From contig JBAGRR010000001.1 of NCBI GenBank assembly GCA_036924835.1, positions 4,975,001 through 5,039,000 on the forward strand: DNA of 64,000 bases, read 5' to 3'. The stretch is from Nitrobacteraceae bacterium AZCC 1564. GTDB taxonomy: Bacteria > Pseudomonadota > Alphaproteobacteria > Rhizobiales > Xanthobacteraceae. Below are positions 52,463-60,516 of the stretch, in pieces. Position 1 is the first letter of the stretch, and each line of letters opens with the position of its first letter. The translations under genes were made by a program, and so were the position numbers. The notes beneath the pieces are model-generated. The model was not told the origin of the DNA. It searched no databases and saw only the letters and a list, made by a program, of their open reading frames with translations.

Positions 52463-53082
52463 TGTTTTACTTCCTTTAGAAGACGATCCATCCAAGATTC
52501 AATATTTGGAAATCGTTCAATAACGAATGACGCTTCGTGGGCGTTTATGGGGAGTCCGATTCCGCGAGTGCAAAGAATCCGAGCCCGTTCGAGTGTATCG
52601 AAAGCCTTTTGTTCAATCGGCAGGCTATAGCGGCCGATGCGAATGGCTGATTTTCTTGAAAAATCCGGCGTCTGTAAACAGCCTAAGGAAAAGCACGTGG
52701 CGAAATTTCGGATCGCAAGGAAGACCATTGAAAGATCGAATGCTAAAGTGGCGGTATTAGTTTCCAATGATCCTTTTGCCTCAATAAACAAGCTGAAGAA
52801 TCTCTCGCAGTCTTCCGCTGCTTTCTTGTATCGCCTCGGTTCGTTGAGCGATTTCAGGTAATCTGCTTGATCTGATGCAAACAAAAGTCTGGACTCTGAG
52901 GCAAGATGCCAGGCGAAGGGATTCCCTTCATCCCAAATCTGTTGAATTCTTTGATATGAATAGATGGAGTAGTCGTCCGCATTGAAGCGACCATCGTGGC
53001 CATCGACGATGGCAAGCAGATCAATGTCGGATGTTAGTGAGACGTCACCACGGCAGACCGAGCCAAAGGCATAGATATGCAT
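52459..53082 (-). CDS. Nucleotidyltransferase-domain protein
   Basis: This 207-residue protein begins with a polymerase-beta-type nucleotidyltransferase signature, FGSVCRGDVSLTSDIDLL (Gly7-Ser8 and the Asp19-x-Asp21 metal pair). A long helical C-terminal part follows (ATLAFDLSMVFLAIRNFATCFSL) that resembles HEPN-like or KNTase C-domains but lacks a clear R-x4-H. ATG at 53082 starts 2 bases after the previous stop. A TTG at 53151 would add a helix before the first strand but overlaps the upstream gene by 67 bases. Such enzymes modify RNA, proteins or antibiotics and occur in toxin-antitoxin and defence modules. Confidence 0.82.
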   Translation of the reverse strand: MHIYAFGSVCRGDVSLTSDIDLLAIVDGHDGRFNADDYSIYSYQRIQQIWDEGNPFAWHLASESRLLFASDQADYLKSLNEPRRYKKAAEDCERFFSLFIEAKGSLETNTATLAFDLSMVFLAIRNFATCFSLGCLQTPDFSRKSAIRIGRYSLPIEQKAFDTLERARILCTRGIGLPINAHEASFVIERFPNIESWMDRLLKEVKH

Positions 53083-53084
53083 CG

Positions 53085-53960
53085 TCACCGCCGATTGAAG
53101 CGCTTGATGATGATAGAGAGAAAGAAGCCAACTAAGATCAGCCGCGTGCAAATAACTATGGCTAGATAGAAGGGAGGATACTCGCTGGGGAGCAAGGCTC
53201 CGAAGAAGACTGCAAACGCTCTTAATATGCCTGACCAGTAACTCGATAGCTGCCCCGGTGCTCCGCTGAAGCAGACGGCATCATAGATTCCCATCGCAAA
53301 TAGGACGACAAATAAGAAGCGAAAGAGGCGCAATACCTTTTCACCATTCCCCCAAACGAAATCTAGAATATTGAACAGCGCCCATTCTATAATTACCTTG
53401 AGGCGAGCCAAACCCTCGTAGTGTTTGCGGTAATAAGCTTCATTTGACCACACGGCCTTCGACAGATGCGTGCCCGTAGCGTCGAGCTCTATATTCATCG
53501 CTTTGTTTGCTGCGGTAGCATCGCCAAGTTGCTGAAAATTGGTGCGCAGCGTTCGGGCGAAGCGAAGCCTTAGGTTTTCACGACCGGGGCATTCGGTATC
53601 TAAGATAGCCGGTTCGACGATGGTTTTCTCAAAAGAGGCATATTCGAAATTGCAACCGGAGAACTTGCTCCCGATAAGACTCGTGTTGGCGAACCTACAC
53701 CCAGTGAAGTCGCAAGAATCGAAATGGCAGTCCCTCAGATAGCTGTGTTCGAAGAACGAGTAGCGGAAGTTTACATTTGTAAAGCGCTTCTTTTTAGCAA
53801 CGAGCCGAGTGAATAGATAATTCGAGTATTTATCCCCATCTACGTCAGTGTGAAATTTCTTGTCCGTGACAATGATCTTGCCGCTTTCGGTCAAAGGACT
53901 TACAGCGGGCGTAGGGTGTCGGTGTGGCAACTGCGCGCGATTCTCGCTGTTACTCGTCAT
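53085..53960 (-). CDS. Pentapeptide-repeat membrane protein
   Basis: This 291-residue protein has a soluble N-terminal part with about nine pentapeptide repeats (NVNFRYSFFEHSYLRDCHF, DFTGCRFANTSLIGSKFSG, NFEYASFEK). After a linker, three hydrophobic segments follow (FRFLFVVLFAMGIYDAVCF, ILRAFAVFFGALL, FYLAIVICTRLILVGFFLSIII), with a layout like two-helix channel domains. ATG at 53960 overlaps the upstream gene by 11 bases; ATG at 54011 is possible. Pentapeptide domains fused to membrane segments occur in stress and defence effectors. Membrane disruption is a possible output; inference. Confidence 0.82.
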   Translation of the reverse strand: MTSNSENRAQLPHRHPTPAVSPLTESGKIIVTDKKFHTDVDGDKYSNYLFTRLVAKKKRFTNVNFRYSFFEHSYLRDCHFDSCDFTGCRFANTSLIGSKFSGCNFEYASFEKTIVEPAILDTECPGRENLRLRFARTLRTNFQQLGDATAANKAMNIELDATGTHLSKAVWSNEAYYRKHYEGLARLKVIIEWALFNILDFVWGNGEKVLRLFRFLFVVLFAMGIYDAVCFSGAPGQLSSYWSGILRAFAVFFGALLPSEYPPFYLAIVICTRLILVGFFLSIIIKRFNRR

Positions 53961-54597
53961 TTTCACATTTGGGTTGGGATGACTCGATGTTGAAGGCGCG
54001 GGAGTTTTCATTCTTCACAAATGTAGTGTCGTTTACCTTCCAGATATAACAATCTGCTTTCGGTCCTGAGATGGTAGGCTGTCCTAGCGCATCCGTTAAT
54101 TTGCTTTGGAGGAATCTGTTCGGTGCATTTGCTTTTAAGAAGAACATAATCGAACGCACGCGTTTATTCTGTGCCCTTCGATCAAAAAAGTACGTAGCGT
54201 CTGAGTATTGCGATGTCGGGTTCTTAACGCTCCAATAGCCAGATTTTTTTTCGATCTCTGCACCGGGAAACGATCGCTCAATAGCGTCAAGCGAATCTCC
54301 AAGCTTTAAGGCTCCCAATCCCATCGGATAGGGATTCTGCAGCGAGAACATATTTGCAGCCTGGGCGCTGGCTGCATCCGCTTCGCTCTTCTTTAGCTTC
54401 TCTTCAAGCGACTTTATTCGTTCTTTAGATATTCCGGCATCGCTGACTTGCTTTTTAAGATCGGCAATTTCATTTTGAAGCGACGCAGTCATGGCCGGGA
54501 AAATGAACTGATGGGCAAATGCAATGCCAGCCGCACAACTCAATGCTGCAATAACTACGGGGTGATCTTTCCAAGTAGGTGGCTTGTCGTCTGACAT
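53950..54597 (-). CDS. Membrane-anchored coiled-coil protein
   Basis: This 215-residue protein has one N-terminal membrane helix (HPVVIAALSCAAGIAFAHQFIF). A coiled coil spans about 35-80 (LQNEIADLKKQVSDAGISKE, then RIKSLEEKLKKSEADAAS). A small alpha/beta C-terminal domain follows (GALKLGDSLDAIERSFPGAEI, YWSVKNPTSQYSDATYFFD). ATG at 54597 is favoured over TTG/ATG further upstream. It is first in the AT-richer four-gene leftward cassette. No family recognised; a periplasm-facing sensor is a reasonable guess. Confidence 0.78.
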   Translation of the reverse strand: MSDDKPPTWKDHPVVIAALSCAAGIAFAHQFIFPAMTASLQNEIADLKKQVSDAGISKERIKSLEEKLKKSEADAASAQAANMFSLQNPYPMGLGALKLGDSLDAIERSFPGAEIEKKSGYWSVKNPTSQYSDATYFFDRRAQNKRVRSIMFFLKANAPNRFLQSKLTDALGQPTISGPKADCYIWKVNDTTFVKNENSRAFNIESSQPKCENDE

Positions 54598-55142
54598 TCT
54601 ATGATTGCTTTTTTTGCGTAGGCACAAGAATTAACTTGAACGCCAATTTGAAATTTGAGAGATCATCTTCAAGTTCGCGCTAGCTCGACACGGTAGCTTG
54701 CTTTTTCGCTCAAACCGTACAGCGCTTAAGTCGAAGAATTTTCCCGGAGGTGGCCAGACAGCATGACTGCGTGTAAACGACGGTAGACAAAATCTCATTT
54801 GAAAAGATCCCCCGGGTGCTTATCCAAGCGCAACCGAGGCGGGCAAGCAACAAGAATTTCTCGCGAGGGATCTTGCTACTTTCAGTGAGGCAAGAGAACG
54901 TGACGCTCCCCATCTCCCTCTAGCTTCTCCCCTTACACATCCCCACCGCCTATTGGCAGAGGGGTGTTCGGCGAACGTCTTCGCGCCGCTGTCTTGCTTG
55001 GGCTTCCGTGAGCGATCGCAGACTGCTATCGTTAAGCGATGATGACTTCTCCGGTGATGCGCTGGGTTCGGAGTGCGCCGCATTCTACCGGCGAAATGCA
55101 AGATCAGCTTCCAAGATCAGCGACCAAGATTAGTTACAAAGA
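54598..55142. other. Spacer with a short tandem repeat
   Basis: There is no supportable gene in these 545 bases. About five units of roughly 13 bases (AAGATCAGCTTCC-like) run from about 55099 into the end of the L,D-transpeptidase gene near 55158. The stretch GAACGTCTTCGCG ... TGAGCGATCGCAGAC near 54975-55022 is loosely matched near 63745-63812. The promoter of the cassette should lie near 54600-54700. Confidence 0.5.
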
Positions 55143-55823
55143 TCAGCTACGAAGACCGCTCGTGCGCCCCCATGCACCTTGACTTGGCGGCAGGACGACG
55201 ACGGGAGCGCCCATCCTCACGCGGTTGAAGAGGTCGATGACATCCTCATTGGTCATGCGGATGCAGCCGGACGATATGGCCTGGCCGATGTATTCCGGCT
55301 GGTTGGTGCCGTGAATTCGGTACAGCGTGTCCTTGTTGCCTTCGTAAAGGTAGAGCGCACGTGCGCCAAGCGGATTAGCCGGACCGCCTGGAACGCGGGC
55401 CGGGTAGGGGCCGAGCCGCTCCTGAATCTCCCGCGTCGGGACCCAATCCGGCCATTCAGCCATACGGCCAACGGAAGCAACGCCGGAAAAGGCCAGCGCC
55501 TCTTCCCCCACGGCCACGCCGTAGCGGATGGCCTTGCCATTCGGCAGGACGTAATAGAGATAGCGCGCATCGGTATCGACCAGGATCGTGCCCGGCGCCT
55601 CTCGGCGCGTATAGTCAACGATGTGCCGGCGATAGGACTCTGGAATGGTCGCCTGCGCATAAGGTGGATGCGCCAGCAACTGCCGGTCCCTGGGTGTCAG
55701 GTTGGCATTCGACGACGGTGCGAGCGTCGCTTGCATGCAACCGCCCAGCGTGAGCCCGAGCAATCCCAAAAGCACTCCCAAGGGCGCTCTCAAGCACAAC
55801 CACGCCACCCCGGACCTCGGCAT
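55143..55823 (-). CDS. L,D-transpeptidase (YkuD domain) lipoprotein
   Basis: This 226-residue protein has a lipoprotein signal (LLGLLGLTLGGC, lipidated Cys29). A YkuD catalytic domain spans about 75-215 and ends in the active-site sequence HGTNQPEYIGQAISSGCIRM (catalytic Cys). It would form 3-3 cross-links in peptidoglycan or attach proteins to it. The gene ends within a short tandem repeat (RSGLRS tail), which may have altered its C-terminus. Monocistronic, leftward. Confidence 0.92.
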   Translation of the reverse strand: MPRSGVAWLCLRAPLGVLLGLLGLTLGGCMQATLAPSSNANLTPRDRQLLAHPPYAQATIPESYRRHIVDYTRREAPGTILVDTDARYLYYVLPNGKAIRYGVAVGEEALAFSGVASVGRMAEWPDWVPTREIQERLGPYPARVPGGPANPLGARALYLYEGNKDTLYRIHGTNQPEYIGQAISSGCIRMTNEDVIDLFNRVRMGAPVVVLPPSQGAWGRTSGLRS

Positions 55824-56188
55824 CGTCGGCCCCCAAATGCGTTTGACCGCTCAATTTGCTGCTCGAAGTGTGCTGAAATCAAGGCGGCCTCGGCGTCTCC
55901 GCGATTTGCCGGGCTGCAGGCAGCTCCTGGAAGCGGGATCGACGAGGATCGAGACCTGAAGCACCGCTTCACGACACGTGCGCGTCATGAAGCGAGGCGG
56001 TGCTCCTGCACGAGAAGAGCTTAAACTCCGTGGACTTTCCGCGAACGGATGCGCGTGCCGACGACCGGCCAGCGCGCGTGAACGGCGACGATGGGCGTGT
56101 CGATGCGCGATGCGCGTGCACGGCTGGCCTGCGCGTTGTCAGTCACGCGCTTCGCCAAACCAGATGGGCCGCTCGTAATTTAAAGATT
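55824..56188. other. Gene-free spacer
   Basis: I see no gene or clear element in these 365 bases between the L,D-transpeptidase start and the repeat cluster. Confidence 0.45.
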
Positions 56189-56264
56189 CTAGCGTCCCGT
56201 CTCCGAATAACCGCCGCCATTTGCGGCGCGCTCGCACGGTTATTCGGATTCGAAAGCACACTAG
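56189..56264. repeat. CTAG-bounded palindromic repeat, arm type TCCGAATAACCG
   Basis: The outer ends CTAGCGTCC... and ...GCACACTAG and inner arms TCCGAATAACCG/CGGTTATTCGGA enclose a loop rich in GCGGCGCGC. It is the first of three adjacent elements. Confidence 0.85.
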
Positions 56265-56277
56265 CAAATCTATGATT

Positions 56278-56355
56278 CTCGTGTGGTTTAGGTTCAGAAG
56301 TTCGCTTGAAAGATGTGCGGAGAAATTGAAGCGAACTTCTGAACCATCACACTCG
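56278..56355. repeat. Palindromic repeat, arm type GGTTCAGAAGTTCGCTT
   Basis: The inner arms GGTTCAGAAGTTCGCTT and AAGCGAACTTCTGAACC and outer ends CTCGTGTGG/CATCACACTCGTG mark it. The end motif is CTCG rather than CTAG. The second of three in a row. Confidence 0.85.
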
Positions 56356-56431
56356 TGGAGCTTTTGGATTTGACATGCGCGTGACGAACTCGCGGCCGGG
56401 TGAGTGGCGAATGTCAAATCCACTTCACGAG
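56352..56431. repeat. Palindromic repeat, arm type GGATTTGACAT
   Basis: The outer ends CTCGTGGAG/CTTCACGAG and inner arms TGGATTTGACAT and ATGTCAAATCCA are inverted. It shares the CTCGTG end with the previous element, so the two overlap by a few bases. Confidence 0.8.
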
Positions 56432-56569
56432 TCTTCATAAAGTGAGACGTTGCGAAATGAGACGTTGCGGATCAGGCGGCTTTGATATCCGATAGAGCCT
56501 CAAGGGCGGCGCGAAGTCGAACGTCATTTGATGTCTGGTCTAGTCTGTCTGCAGCAAGGAGGCCACGAG

Positions 56570-56920
56570 ATGAGGATGGTAATCGGTGCTTTGGGAACGG
56601 CTCTGGTCCTGTGCAATGTCGGCACATTCAGTGCCGCAGCGCAGGCGCAGGAGGGCAGAGTCGTTCGTGAACCACGGCGTGTCATCAGGGTGCCCATCAT
56701 CACAGCACCGACACCTACTCCCTGGGATTACTATATTGTTCCACGCTATCGTTTTCGCCCTCAGGACGACCGGGTCGATCCATGCGGCGGGCCCGTCGTG
56801 CCGGTCGTACGCTATGGCTCTCAAGAGGCAACGGTTCCGCCTTGGATCGCAAACCAATTGGGTCTTGGCCGTATCCATGGTCGAGATTGGCCGTGCGGGG
56901 TTCGGTCGGTGAGGCGCTGA
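56570..56920 (+). CDS. Exported Pro/Arg-rich hypothetical protein
   Basis: This 116-residue protein has a signal peptide (MVIGALGTALVLCNVGTFSAAAQA) and a Pro- and Arg-rich mature part (RVVREPRRVIRVPIITAPTP) with two late Cys. AAGGAGG lies 8 bases before ATG. It is preceded by the repeat triplet. No family recognised. Confidence 0.75.
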   Translation: MRMVIGALGTALVLCNVGTFSAAAQAQEGRVVREPRRVIRVPIITAPTPTPWDYYIVPRYRFRPQDDRVDPCGGPVVPVVRYGSQEATVPPWIANQLGLGRIHGRDWPCGVRSVRR

Positions 56921-57323
56921 TTTTTCCGGTCGCGCCTCCAAGCAGACGCAAGGCGTGGCCGGATCGATCGCACGGCGCGGCTCGATTTCGACCACGTCAT
57001 CATGTCGACATCCATCGTCAGCGCCAGCTTCTTGCACAGCTCCACAGCATAGCGTAGCGGAGGCGGGCTAGTTCGTCTGCGACGTGACGATGACAGATGG
57101 GCCATCGGCGTCGCTTCGATTTCGCTCTGCGGTAATTGAGGTCGTGAAGCCGCACGCTCCACCATACCGCGCGCATCTTTCCAACTCGCTTCCGTTTGAT
57201 ATAGCATTCGCTTCATAACGCCTCGCGTCGCGACACCACGCGGCGCGGGACAAACAAAACAATAAGTCAAAAGCCGCGGTGGCCGTCCGGCCTCAACCCG
57301 CGGATTCGGAAAGGAACGCTATA
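56921..57323. other. Gene-free spacer
   Basis: I see no supportable gene in these 403 bases. Open frames on the minus strand lack ribosome sites and domain-like character. Confidence 0.45.
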
Positions 57324-58292
57324 ATGAAGTCCCTCGTCCGCGCGCTGGGCGCGCTGGTCGTCATCTCCGTTTGCACGGGCGCCGCATCGGCCCAGAGCTG
57401 GCCGAACCGGCCGATCCGCATGGTCGTGCCTTACACACCAGGCGGCTACACCGACATGATGGCGCGCCTTGTGTCCGAGAAGATCGCGGCCTCGCTCGGG
57501 CAGACCATCGTCATCGAGAACAAGCCGGGCGCCAACGCCCAAATCGGCACTGATATTGTCGCCAAAGCCGCGCCCGATGGCTACACCTTCGGCACCGTGA
57601 TCGCGGCGCATTCGGTCAACCCGTCGCTCCAGCCGAAGCTGCCTTACAACACGGAAAAGGATTTCACCTACGTCTCGCTGTTGAGCGTCGCGCCGCTGAT
57701 CCTGATCGCGACGCCCTCGCTGCCTGCGAAAGACGTGAAGGAGTTCATTGCCCTCGCAAAGTCGAAGCCGGGCCAGCTCAATTTCGCCTCCAGCGGCATC
57801 GGCTCCGCGGCGCACCTGACCATGGAGATGCTCAAGAGCCGCGAAGGCATCAATCTTCAGCACGTGCCTTATAAGGGCACGGCAGGCGCGCTGCAGGATA
57901 CGGTGGGCGGCCAGATCAACGTGATGTTCGACGTGATCGGCCCGCTGATGGAGCAGGTGCGCGCCGGCAACGCCCGGGCGCTGGGCGTGGCCTCGAAGGA
58001 GCGCATTCCGGCGGCCGGCGATACGCCGACGCTGATCGAGCAGGGCGTGAAGGATTTTGCCTCCGGCACCTGGGCGGGCATGATCGCGCCGGCGGGCACG
58101 CCGAAGGAGATTGTCGAGCGCATGTCCGCGGAGGCGAAGAAGGCGCTGGCTGATCCCGAGCTGAAGAAAAAGCTCGAGCAACAGGGCATCGTCGCCATGG
58201 GCACCTCGCCGGAGGAATTCCGCACCTTCGTCAATGAGGAGATCGCGCGCTGGAAGCAGGTCATCACCGCGGCCAACATCAAGATCGAATAG
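57324..58292 (+). CDS. Tripartite tricarboxylate transporter receptor (Bug family)
   Basis: This 322-residue periplasmic binding protein has a signal peptide (LVRALGALVVISVCTGAASAQ) and the Bug signature WPNRPIRMVVPYTPGGYTDMMARL. It also has IENKPGANAQIGTD and FASSGIGSAAHLTMEML. It is orphan: no TctA/TctB genes are adjacent. GAAAGGAACG precedes ATG. It is the second Bug receptor in the window, distinct from the one at 17503. Confidence 0.93.
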   Translation: MKSLVRALGALVVISVCTGAASAQSWPNRPIRMVVPYTPGGYTDMMARLVSEKIAASLGQTIVIENKPGANAQIGTDIVAKAAPDGYTFGTVIAAHSVNPSLQPKLPYNTEKDFTYVSLLSVAPLILIATPSLPAKDVKEFIALAKSKPGQLNFASSGIGSAAHLTMEMLKSREGINLQHVPYKGTAGALQDTVGGQINVMFDVIGPLMEQVRAGNARALGVASKERIPAAGDTPTLIEQGVKDFASGTWAGMIAPAGTPKEIVERMSAEAKKALADPELKKKLEQQGIVAMGTSPEEFRTFVNEEIARWKQVITAANIKIE

Positions 58293-58362
58293 CGCGAAAG
58301 GGCGGGGCGGAGCGTGGGCGGCTGAGCGTTATTCAGCCGCCCGGCGCCGTCAGGTGAGGACG

Positions 58363-59079
58363 ATGACGTTCGGATGGTTCGACACCAACTGGCCGTGGAT
58401 TGGCGTAGGCCTCTCGGTCTTGCTGCTGACGTTGCTGCTCGCGACCGACGTGTTTCGCAGCGACCGCAGCTTGTCGCGCTGGCGCGATCCGGTGTGGCTC
58501 TCGTGGCTCGCGCCTGCGGCCTACATGCTGCACCAGACCGAGGAATACGGGATCACCCTGTTCGGCCAGTCGTTCGCATTTCCGGATGCGCTCTGTGCGA
58601 CGTTGGGCCAGCCGCCTTATCCCGACTGCATCATCCCACCGCCGGTTTTCATGGCGGTCAACGTGCCGCTGATCTGGGTCGCGGGTCTGATCTGCGCGCT
58701 TCTCAGCCGGCGTCACCCTTTGATCGGGCTTGGGCTCTATGGGGTGTTTCCTGCGAACGCGATCTCCCATATCGGCGCGTTTGTGAAGACGGGGCATTAC
58801 AATCCGGGCCTGCTCACGGCTTTTCTCATCCAGGTGCCGTTTGCGATTTGGGTCGGCTACGCCATGGCGGGTGATCGCCGCGTCGGCAAGTCAGGCATCG
58901 CCGTGCTGTTCGCTGTGGGCGTCGGCCTGCACGCCGTGTTGCTGGGATCGCTGATTGCGTTCACGCGCGGCCTGATCAGAGCGGGCGCGGTGGTCGCGAT
59001 CCAGGTCGTCAATCCCGCCTGGTGCTTCATCCTTCCGTATCTCAAAGAACGATACGACGCGCGGAAAGCTTCGGCGTGA
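58363..59079 (+). CDS. HXXEE domain membrane protein
   Basis: This 238-residue membrane protein has about six hydrophobic segments and the name-giving motif HQTEEYG, with later conserved His (ISHIGAFVKTGHYNPG). The His/Glu positions suggest a metal-linked membrane enzyme, but the function of the family is not known. AGGTGAGG precedes ATG at 58363. It is 70 bases downstream of the Bug receptor gene on the same strand. Confidence 0.85.
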   Translation: MTFGWFDTNWPWIGVGLSVLLLTLLLATDVFRSDRSLSRWRDPVWLSWLAPAAYMLHQTEEYGITLFGQSFAFPDALCATLGQPPYPDCIIPPPVFMAVNVPLIWVAGLICALLSRRHPLIGLGLYGVFPANAISHIGAFVKTGHYNPGLLTAFLIQVPFAIWVGYAMAGDRRVGKSGIAVLFAVGVGLHAVLLGSLIAFTRGLIRAGAVVAIQVVNPAWCFILPYLKERYDARKASA

Positions 59080-59099
59080 TCGCGCACCACCAAGCTCCA

Positions 59100-59384
59100 A
59101 TGATCTCCCGATACTTGATCTCGATCGGTACGCCTGCTTTTGTCGGCCTGCTGCCGAAGTATCGAGGTCAGGGGATTGGTCGCAAACTTATGCAGCGTGC
59201 GATTGATGCAGCTCTCGCATTCGGCTTCAGCCGCATCGAGCTGACGGTGCGAGAAACCAACATCAACGCGATTGCCCTTTACAGGAGCTTCGGCTTCGAG
59301 ACGGAAGGACTGCACCGAAAAGCAGTTTGCATCGACGGACGTTGTGAGAACACGCTTTCGATGGCTTTCGTGATAAAGCAATAG
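59100..59384 (+). pseudogene. N-terminally truncated GNAT acetyltransferase
   Basis: The frame holds only the C-terminal half of a GNAT domain: LPKYRGQGIGRKLMQRAIDAAL (acetyl-CoA loop) and VRETNINAIALYRSFGFETE, ending CENTLSMAFVIKQ. The N-terminal strands are missing. A short product from ATG at 59100 is possible, but a full fold is not. Confidence 0.65.
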
Positions 59385-59600
59385 GTCATCATGTGGAGCC
59401 CCCTTTCAGGTCAGATTTTCATTGTGGCGCGATGACCGTTGTTGGTCCTTAGCCGAAGTGGCGACGTTGGCTGCCCAGATCTTGGCTGCCGATGTCGGCT
59501 TTCCGCGTTCGGTGTTATTGATGGCTATTGGGGGGTCGGGCTCAAAGTTCGATGAATGCGTATGGAGAAGGTTAGTGCATCATGCAAATGGGATACTGCA
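59385..59600. other. Gene-free spacer
   Basis: I see nothing supportable in these 216 bases. Confidence 0.4.
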
Positions 59601-59861
59601 ATGCTAGAGGCGTTCAAAATACTATGTTTCGCCCTGGGGTGGACCTATGCTCTGCTCATCGCCGGCGCGCAGTTTAGTTGCTCAATAATCCCGTCAATTG
59701 GTCATCAGTGCAACGGCCCAGAAGCTGACGTGTGGATGGTGCCTTTCTTTCTCGCACCAATTGGACTTCCATTGTTGATCGCTTCGATAGTGATGTCGAT
59801 CATGAAGGTGATCCGCCGACCACGCGGCTCATCGCAGCCGGATGCATCGGCGGATGCCTGA
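59601..59861 (+). CDS. Small membrane protein
   Basis: This 86-residue protein has two hydrophobic segments (ILCFALGWTYALLIAGA and MVPFFLAPIGLPLLIASIVMSI), two Cys between them and a polar tail. The ribosome site is weak. Its 3' end overlaps the kinase-like gene by 20 bases. Function unknown. Confidence 0.55.
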   Translation: MLEAFKILCFALGWTYALLIAGAQFSCSIIPSIGHQCNGPEADVWMVPFFLAPIGLPLLIASIVMSIMKVIRRPRGSSQPDASADA

Positions 59862-60387
59862 ACCTCTGACCGAACGCACGGTGATTGTTGGCAACAGCGG
59901 CTCTGGAAAGAGCACGTTGGCCGAAGCCATCGCCGATCTAGCCCATATCCCTGCGATCGATCTCGATCTGCTGCACTGGGAAGACGACGGTTATGGCTCA
60001 AAGCGACATGAAGACGCCGCGCGAAAGATGGTTCTCGATATTTCAGAGAAGCCGCGCTGGATCATCGAAGGTGTCTTCGGCTGGCTTGCGGAAGTCGCCC
60101 TTCCGAAAGCAACCGCTCTCATTTGGTTAGATCTTCCGTGGAGCCTTTGCCGCGCCGGGCTCCTCACTCGCGGTCTGCGGCGAGGAGCAACAAGCCATGA
60201 CGCCGCCAAACTGATGAATTGGGCGGAGGCTTACTGGACGCGGCAGACTCCATCCTCATTTGCCGGCCATTCGAAGATGTTCGACGATTTCTCCGGCACC
60301 AAGGTGCGGCTATCGAGCCGGGAGCAAGTTGCCCAATTGCTCGAAAACTTGACAGCCAACATGACGACCCAAGGCTCCCGACCATAA
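59842..60387 (+). CDS. P-loop NTPase, adenylate kinase-like (FlaR-type) protein
   Basis: This 181-residue protein has Walker A GNSGSGKST, then DLDLLHWEDDGY and IIEGVFGW, and a Walker-B-like ALIWLDLPWS, as in the small kinase-like proteins annotated as topology modulators. ATG at 59854 is an alternative start. Its substrate is unknown. Confidence 0.82.
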   Translation: MHRRMPEPLTERTVIVGNSGSGKSTLAEAIADLAHIPAIDLDLLHWEDDGYGSKRHEDAARKMVLDISEKPRWIIEGVFGWLAEVALPKATALIWLDLPWSLCRAGLLTRGLRRGATSHDAAKLMNWAEAYWTRQTPSSFAGHSKMFDDFSGTKVRLSSREQVAQLLENLTANMTTQGSRP

Positions 60388-60446
60388 AATCAAAATAGTC
60401 CACGCCGCGCGCAGGGGCGGGCCTTACGAAAAAGTTTGCCACGAAA

Positions 60447-60468
60447 AACTTTGCCATCTGGAAAACTA
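60447..60468. promoter_or_regulatory. Candidate ArsR operator, upstream copy
   Basis: AACTTTGCC-ATCT-GGAAAACTA is an imperfect inverted repeat that matches the copy at 60495-60516. The spacing between centres is 48 bases. Confidence 0.5.
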
Positions 60469-60494
60469 ATCTTGACGCCGAGCTCGTGTGGAAA

Positions 60495-60516
60495 TAGTTT
60501 GCCGTATGGAAAACTA
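60495..60516. promoter_or_regulatory. Candidate ArsR operator overlapping the start codon
   Basis: TAGTTTGCC-GTAT-GGAAAACTA is an inverted repeat with one mismatch per arm. It includes the ATG of the ArsR gene (60506). Binding here would block transcription or translation start, a plausible autoregulatory layout. Confidence 0.55.

Noticed and set aside
56821-57270. Minus-strand open frame of about 149 codons
   Set aside because: It overlaps the exported protein gene, which has a strong ribosome site and signal peptide, and has no motif of its own.
57267-58181. Minus-strand open frame (about 300 codons)
   Set aside because: It is antisense to the Bug receptor gene; its residues are an Arg/His-rich shadow.
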